This document shows positions 59,608 through 64,000 of a stretch of 64,000 nucleotides of DNA, piece after piece; position 1 is the first letter of the stretch; each line of letters begins with the position of its first letter. The DNA comes from PALSA-1003 sp963791945 (GTDB taxonomy: Bacteria > Pseudomonadota > Gammaproteobacteria > Burkholderiales > Casimicrobiaceae). Below the pieces are notes generated by a model. That model did no database searches and was not told the origin of the DNA. It worked only from the letters and a program-made list of their open reading frames with translations. Where the stretch lies: the NCBI GenBank assembly GCA_963791945.1, contig CAWBUD010000002.1, positions 3,224,001 through 3,288,000 on the forward strand, in the 5' to 3' direction. The position numbers and the translations under genes were made by a program.

Positions 59608-59779
59608 CGGCGAATGCCTGGTCGAGCGTCCGTTGCGCCGCGCCCGGCCGTTACGGGTGGCGCGGCGAGGGAGTCGTGGGTTGACTCCCGAAGCAAGCGC
59701 CGGGTACCCGTAGGCGGGCGTATGCGGCGTTCGGACGCGAGACGGGCGTTCGCCGTACTCACGAATCACCGGAGAACGC

Positions 59780-60766
59780 ATGACTGATGTCGCTCTTTTC
59801 GGCGCCGGACGCATCGGCAAGATCCATGCAGGCAACCTCGTGCGGCAGTCCGGCGTCAAGCTCACGTACGTAGTGGACGTGAACGCCGCGGCGGCCGGCG
59901 AGCTCGCGCAGAAATATGGCGCGCAAGTCGCGACCGCCGATCAGATCTTCGGGGATTCGGGGATAAAAGCCGTGGTCATCGGCTCGTCGACCGATACCCA
60001 CGCGGAGCTCATTCGCCGCGCGGCGAAAGCGAAGAAAGCCATCTTCTGCGAAAAGCCTGTCGACCTTGCGCTGGGTCGCGCTCGCGAGTGCCGCGAAACC
60101 GTCGTCGAAGCCGGCGTGCCGTGCCTCATCGGCTTCCAGCGCCGCTACGACCCGACCTTCTCAGCGCTCAAGGAACGCCTTGCCGCAGGCGAGATCGGCG
60201 AGCCCGAGATGCTCGTCGTCACCAGCCGCGATCCGGGCGCTCCGCCGGTCGAGTACATCAAGGTGTCCGGCGGCATCTTCAAGGACATGCTGATCCACGA
60301 TTTCGACATCTTCCGCTGGATCCTCGGCGACGAAGCGTCGACGGTGTTCGCGACCGGAAGCTGCCTCACCGATCCCGCGGTCGCGACCGCCGGCGACATC
60401 GACTCGACTGCCGTCACGATCCGCACGAGGAAAGGCCGGCTCGCCCAGATCAACACGTCCCGCCGCGCGGCGTACGGCTACGACCAGCGCTTTGAGGTCC
60501 TGGGCAGCAAGGGCATGCTGCAGGCCGGCAATCACCGGCCCACCGAAGTCACCGCGGCGACCGCGGCGAGCGTGAGCCGCGACAAGCCGGAGCACTTCTT
60601 TCTCGAGCGCTACCGCGTCGCCTACGCCAACGAGATGACGCACTTCTTCGACGCGCTCGCGAAAGGCGCGCCGATGCGGACCTCGATCGACGACGGCGTG
60701 AAAGCGCTCGAGCTCGCGGAGGCGGCGACGACGTCGTGGCGCGAGAAGCGGATCGTCGAGCTGTGA
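59780..60766 (+). CDS. iolG: Inositol 2-dehydrogenase
   Basis: A 328-residue Gfo/Idh/MocA oxidoreductase that oxidises myo-inositol to scyllo-inosose with NAD. Motifs: DVALFGAGRIGKIHAGNLVR (dinucleotide loop), CEKPVDLALGRARECRE with the catalytic-region EKP, GFQRRYDPTFSALKERLAAG, and GGIFKDMLIHDFDIFRWILG with the DxxxH catalytic pair. GGAGAACGC precedes the ATG at 59780. Its stop overlaps the GTG start of a second Gfo/Idh gene (GTGA). Confidence 0.9.
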   Translation: MTDVALFGAGRIGKIHAGNLVRQSGVKLTYVVDVNAAAAGELAQKYGAQVATADQIFGDSGIKAVVIGSSTDTHAELIRRAAKAKKAIFCEKPVDLALGRARECRETVVEAGVPCLIGFQRRYDPTFSALKERLAAGEIGEPEMLVVTSRDPGAPPVEYIKVSGGIFKDMLIHDFDIFRWILGDEASTVFATGSCLTDPAVATAGDIDSTAVTIRTRKGRLAQINTSRRAAYGYDQRFEVLGSKGMLQAGNHRPTEVTAATAASVSRDKPEHFFLERYRVAYANEMTHFFDALAKGAPMRTSIDDGVKALELAEAATTSWREKRIVEL

Positions 60767-61788
60767 GCGCGGCATCGCAGTTGCGCGTCGGAATCGCCGG
60801 ACTCGGGCGCCTGGGCAAGCGGCACGCGCGGAACCTCGCTCAACGCGTGCCCGGCGTGAGGCTCATCGCCGCGTGCAGTCCGGTCGCGGAGGAGCGGGAC
60901 TGGGCGAAGGGCGCTCTCGGCGTCGAAGGGCTTCACGCCGATTACCGCGACCTCCTCGCCCGCAGCGACGTCGACGCCGTATTCCTGGTGACACCCACCT
61001 CGCTCCATCCGCAGCAGATCGTCGACGCCCTGCAGGCGGGCAAGCACGCCTTCTGCGAAAAGCCGCTCGCGCTCGATCTCGCCGAATGCCGCCGTGTCGA
61101 AGCCGAGGCGGCCAAGCATCCGCAGCTCAAGGTGATGATCGGCTACGGCCGGCGCTTCGATCCGAGCTACAGCGACGCGTACGCCAAGGTGAAGGCTGGC
61201 GCGATAGGCACGCCGTTCCTGGTGCGCTCGCAGAACCTCGACATGAACGATCCTTCAGGTTTCTTCATGCGCTTCGCGCCGACCAGCGGCGGGATCTTCC
61301 TCGACTGCACCGTGCACGACATCGATCTCGCACGCTGGTTCCTCGGCTCGCCCAGGCCCATTCGTGTCTTCGCGGCCGGCACGGTGGCGATCCACCAGGG
61401 CCTGCGCGAGTTCGGCGACGTGGACAACGGCGTCGCGACTTGCGAGTTCGAAGGCGGAAAGCTCGCCTGCTTCTACGCCTCGCGCACGATGGCGCACGGC
61501 CACGAGACCTCCACCGAGGTGTTCGGCACGAAGGGGCGCCTCGCGATCGGCGCCAACCCGCGCTTGAATCGCGTCGACATCTCCGACGTCCACGGCGTGC
61601 GCAACGAATGCACGCCGACGTTCTACGAGCGCTTCGAGGAGGCGTTCCTGCGGGAGGCGATGGAATTCGTGCATGCCATCGTCGAGGATCGGGCGCCGGC
61701 GCTCACCCTGCACGACGCGAGCGAGGCTACCCGGATCGGCATCGCGCTGCGCGAATCGCTCTCCACGCGCAAGATCGTCGAGCTCTGA
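60763..61788 (+). CDS. Second Gfo/Idh/MocA dehydrogenase (inositol-type)
   Basis: A 341-residue paralogue of the upstream iolG product: LRVGIAGLGRLGKRHARNLA, CEKPLALDLAECRRVEAEAA, MIGYGRRFDPSYSDAYAKVK and GGIFLDCTVHDIDLARWFLG with the DxxxH pair. It overlaps iolG by four bases and the EamA gene by one. Two tandem dehydrogenases suggest use of a second stereoisomer (scyllo-, chiro- or pinitol-derived inositol); this is inference. The start is GTG. Confidence 0.88.
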   Translation: MSAASQLRVGIAGLGRLGKRHARNLAQRVPGVRLIAACSPVAEERDWAKGALGVEGLHADYRDLLARSDVDAVFLVTPTSLHPQQIVDALQAGKHAFCEKPLALDLAECRRVEAEAAKHPQLKVMIGYGRRFDPSYSDAYAKVKAGAIGTPFLVRSQNLDMNDPSGFFMRFAPTSGGIFLDCTVHDIDLARWFLGSPRPIRVFAAGTVAIHQGLREFGDVDNGVATCEFEGGKLACFYASRTMAHGHETSTEVFGTKGRLAIGANPRLNRVDISDVHGVRNECTPTFYERFEEAFLREAMEFVHAIVEDRAPALTLHDASEATRIGIALRESLSTRKIVEL

Positions 61789-62698
61789 TGGCGCATCCGC
61801 GCCTCGCGACGCGCGATCTCGCGCTGATCCTCGCCGTCGTCGCGCTCTGGGGCTTTTCCTTCGTCGCGATCAAGGTTGGACTGCGGGAGATCCCGCCGTT
61901 CGCGCTCGCGAGCCTGCGCTTCTTCTTCGCCGCGGTGCCGCTGGTGTTCTTCGTCAGGCGCCCGCGCATGCCCTGGCGCTTCGTCGCCGGCTACGGGCTC
62001 GGCATCGGCGTCTTCCAATTCGGGCTTCTCTTCTTGGGGATGAAGCTCGGCATGCCGGCGGGCCTGTCGTCGGTCGTGATCCAGCTCCAGATCTTCTTCA
62101 CCGTCGGCCTCGCCGTCGCGTTTCTCGGCGACGAGCTGCGCCGCGAAGACCTGCTCGGCGCGGCGGTGGCCACGCTCGGCGTGGCGCTGCTCGGCGTGTA
62201 CAAGATCATGGAAGGCGTCACGTCGACGCTGATCGGCCTTCTGCTCGTCATCGCCGCGGCGCTGGCATGGGGCGTCGGCAACGTGATCGCGAAGAGCGCG
62301 GCGACGCGCTACCACGCCGACATGTTCGCGCTGGTGGTGTGGTCGAGCCTGGTGCCGCCGCTGCCGCTCGCGCTGCTTTCCTTTGTCTTCGAAGGCGGGC
62401 CGAGCGTCGGGACGGCCGTCGCATCGGCGAGCGCGCTCGCCTGGGGCTGCGTGCTGCTGCTCGCGTGGGGCGCGACGCTGTTCGGCTTCGCGTCCTGGGC
62501 AAGCTGCTGCACCGCTACCCAACCGCGCTGGTCTCCCCGTTCGCGCTGCTCATTCCGGTGTCGGGACTGGCGGGCGGCGCGATTTTCCTCGGCGAAGGGC
62601 TTGCGCCGCTGCAGGTGGCCGGCGTCCTGCTGGTGCTCCTCGGTCTCGCCGAGAACGTGTTCGGCGCTCAGCTTCGCGCGTGGCTGCGAAGCGCCTAG
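61788..62698 (+). pseudogene. EamA/DMT-family permease gene with a single-base frameshift
   Basis: The first frame gives eight hydrophobic segments of an EamA permease (LALILAVVALWGFSFVAIKV, FALASLRFFFAAVPLVFFVR ... AWGCVLLLAWGATLFGFA). At about 62490-62495 the sense moves one frame: LGKLLHRYPTALVSPFALLI, PVSGLAGGAIFLGEGLAPLQ, VAGVLLVLLGLAENVFGAQL, ending TAG at 62698. Loss of one base in GGCTTCGC?GTCCTGGGC restores a full 303-residue protein. It would export or import a small metabolite. Could be a real mutation or an assembly error. Confidence 0.75.
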
Positions 62699-62850
62699 CC
62701 CGGCAGCGGTAGCCGGGGCTGAGCGCGAAGCGCCTGGCCCGGCAGCGGTAGCCCCGGGGTAAGCGCGAAGCGCGATGCCCGGGACGAAGAGTCATCGAAA
62801 CGCCGTCCCCGGGATTCGCTACGCTCATTCCGGGCTACGCTCATCGTGGG
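62699..62850. repeat. Dispersed GTAGCC/GCGAAGCG-type intergenic repeat, copy 3 (tandem)
   Basis: Two near-identical 50-base units: GCCCGGCAGCGGTAGCCGGG with GCTGAGCGCGAAGCG, and GGCCCGGCAGCGGTAGCCCC with GGTAAGCGCGAAGCG, then GATGCCCGGGACGAAGAG and an inverted part GGGATTCGCTACGCTCATTC. Same family as copies 1 and 2. Confidence 0.7.
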
Positions 62851-62929
62851 CTACGCCTCCGGCGCGCACAACTTGCAATCGGTCTCCGCCGCCCTCATCC
62901 TTCGACCAACCACTTTGCGCGAGACGACG

Positions 62930-63712
62930 GTGTCCGCTCCGACCCGCATGCCGGCGATCTTCGTCGGACACGGCAGCCCGATGAACACGCTCGAGAACAA
63001 CCGTTACACCGAGGCGTGGCGCCAGCTCGGCGCGCTTGTCGGCAAGCCGAAGGCGATCCTGGCCATCTCCGCCCACTGGTACACCGAGGGCACGGCGGTG
63101 ACGGCGATGGATCGGCCGAAAACCATCCACGACTTCTACGGGTTTCCGCAGGCGCTGTTCGACGTCCAGTATCCGGCGCCGGGCGATCCGAAGCTCGCCC
63201 TCCGCGTGCGGGAGCTGCTCGCGCCGGTCGACGTCGGATTGGATCAGTCGTGGGGACTCGATCACGGCACGTGGTCGGTGTTGAAGCACGCGTTCCCTGC
63301 GGCCGACGTGCCCGTCGTACAGCTCGCGATCGACGCGACCCGGTCCGCGTCGTTCCATCACGCGCTCGGCGCGCATCTCGCGCCGCTGCGCGACGAAGGC
63401 GTCCTCATTCTCGGCAGCGGCAACGTCGTGCATAACCTGCGCACGATCGGGTGGGGCGGCGGGCCGCCCTACGACTGGGCCGTGCGCTTCAACGACTACG
63501 TCCGCGGCGCCATCGAGGCGAGGCAATACGATCGGCTGATCGACTACGCGAAAGCGGGCGCGGACGCGCGGCTCGCCGTGCCCACGCCCGAGCACTACCT
63601 GCCGCTGCTCTACGTCCTCGGCACGCAGGGCGACGGCGAATCGACGCACATAGCGATCGACGGCATCGAGATCAAGTCGATCGGCATGTTGAGCTTGTGG
63701 GTCGGCCGCTGA
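62930..63712 (+). CDS. DODA-type (LigB-like) extradiol ring-opening dioxygenase
   Basis: A 260-residue non-heme Fe/Zn enzyme of the DODA/YgiD class III extradiol family. Motifs: MPAIFVGHGSPMNTLENNRY (metal His), ILAISAHWYTEGTAVT (second His), GLDHGTWSVLKHAFP (catalytic His), GVLILGSGNVVHNLRTIG, and YLPLLYVLGTQGD. It cleaves catechol-type rings or acts as a DOPA dioxygenase; the substrate is unknown. The GTG start at 62930 gives the family-like opening VSAPTRMPAIF; ATG 62948 is also possible. A GTAGCC-type repeat lies upstream. Confidence 0.9.
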   Translation: MSAPTRMPAIFVGHGSPMNTLENNRYTEAWRQLGALVGKPKAILAISAHWYTEGTAVTAMDRPKTIHDFYGFPQALFDVQYPAPGDPKLALRVRELLAPVDVGLDQSWGLDHGTWSVLKHAFPAADVPVVQLAIDATRSASFHHALGAHLAPLRDEGVLILGSGNVVHNLRTIGWGGGPPYDWAVRFNDYVRGAIEARQYDRLIDYAKAGADARLAVPTPEHYLPLLYVLGTQGDGESTHIAIDGIEIKSIGMLSLWVGR

Positions 63713-63774
63713 ATCCGGGCGAGGACCGGCGCCTCCGGGGCTGCATCTTCCATGTCAGTTCTCCGTGTTGGCGG

Positions 63775-64000
63775 TCACGACGGCGCGTGCGACAGGTGGT
63801 GCTCCCGGGAAATATCCTTGTTCGTGTAGTCGCCGAGCATCGCGGTGGAAACGAGGCTCAGGACCGCGCAGGCGGCGATGTACCAGGCGATCGCATAGCC
63901 CGACTGGTAATGCGCGAACAGCGCCGCGGCGATGAGCGGTGCCGGGCCGCCGGCGATCACGGAGGCGAGCTGATAGCCCAGAGAGGCGCCGCTGTAGCGC
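63775..64000 (-). CDS. MFS transporter (MHS/ProP-like), C-terminal part
   Basis: The frame is open to the window edge; 74 residues are visible. It ends RYSGASLGYQLASVIAGGPA, PLIAAALFAHYQSGYAIAWY and IAACAVLSLVSTAMLGDYTN, which match the last two helices of metabolite:H+ symporters of the MHS group (ShiA/ProP-like). These import shikimate, citrate, proline-betaine or similar solutes. The body lies outside the window. Confidence 0.85.
   Translation of the reverse strand, partial: RYSGASLGYQLASVIAGGPAPLIAAALFAHYQSGYAIAWYIAACAVLSLVSTAMLGDYTNKDISREHHLSHAPS

Noticed and set aside
1..64000. tRNA or rRNA genes
   Set aside because: GTTCGA-type strings occur at several places (for example 14530 and 16270), but none has matching acceptor and anticodon stems; no rRNA-like sequence was seen.

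Overview
The window is a GC-rich chromosome segment, most likely from a betaproteobacterium (Burkholderiales-like). This rests on codon use, a Bug/TctC-type binding protein beside a divergent LysR gene, a PEP-CTERM protein, a fused isobutyryl-CoA mutase (IcmF), and dispersed palindromic repeats of the kind that read VVPAKAGTQ when translated. Genus cannot be named from what is visible. No rRNA or tRNA gene and no CRISPR array was seen.

Layout. 0-5 kb: end of an enolase-superfamily gene, a DinB-like gene, a winged-helix regulator, and a tight set of beta-propeller, DUF899 thioredoxin-like and CcdA-type membrane genes with a broken CxxC mini-thioredoxin between the last two. 5.2-6.7 kb: an intact IS1182-family insertion sequence. 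6.9-18 kb: Tat-exported multicopper oxidase, lipoprotein phosphoesterase, lipase-like hydrolase, an MBL-fold protein lacking metal ligands, cysteine synthase, sulfotransferase, TPR protein, CoA-transferase and TfoX. 18-19.7 kb: an A/T-richer patch with two small genes and decayed remnants. 19.7-25.5 kb: cyclopropane fatty acid synthase, desaturase, GT2 glycosyltransferase, a START-like exported protein and a PEP-CTERM protein, then a NodU/CmcH-type carbamoyltransferase. 27.8-28.6 kb: a mercury-operon-type operator/promoter controlling two small cysteine-containing genes, with merR reduced to a stub. 28.6-45 kb: DoxX-like protein, LysR/Bug pair, MBL hydrolase, sialidase-like propeller with a coupled membrane peptide, D-2-hydroxyacid dehydrogenase, SQR-like flavoprotein, an ArsR-AHSA1-VOC set, a TonB-like protein with a huge 15-bp tandem repeat, RluA, a second DinB copy and a large exported alpha/beta hydrolase. 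45-53 kb: icmF, a frameshifted lipoprotein, an M16 peptidase and an inositol monophosphatase. 53.8-62.7 kb: a myo-inositol catabolic operon (iolC-DUF2090, iolD, iolE, iolB, iolG, a second Gfo/Idh dehydrogenase, a frameshifted EamA permease). The window ends with a DODA-type dioxygenase and the C-terminus of an MFS transporter.

How parts work together. The iol genes cover myo-inositol to 2-deoxy-5-keto-gluconate-6-phosphate and, through the DUF2090 half of IolC, probably the aldol cleavage. An inositol monophosphatase lies divergently next to them and could supply free inositol. No iolA/mmsA or sugar ABC transporter is present, so those would lie elsewhere. IcmF interconverts isobutyryl- and n-butyryl-CoA. 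The desaturase and Cfa genes both modify membrane acyl chains.

The most notable signals are signs of recombination and decay: two REP-type repeats translated in frame inside IcmF, a second broken copy of the icmF 3' end 8 kb away, two DinB genes sharing a 347-bp identical core (gene-conversion pattern), a mer-type operator left with a stub merR and an unusual two-gene cargo, and several truncated or frameshifted genes.
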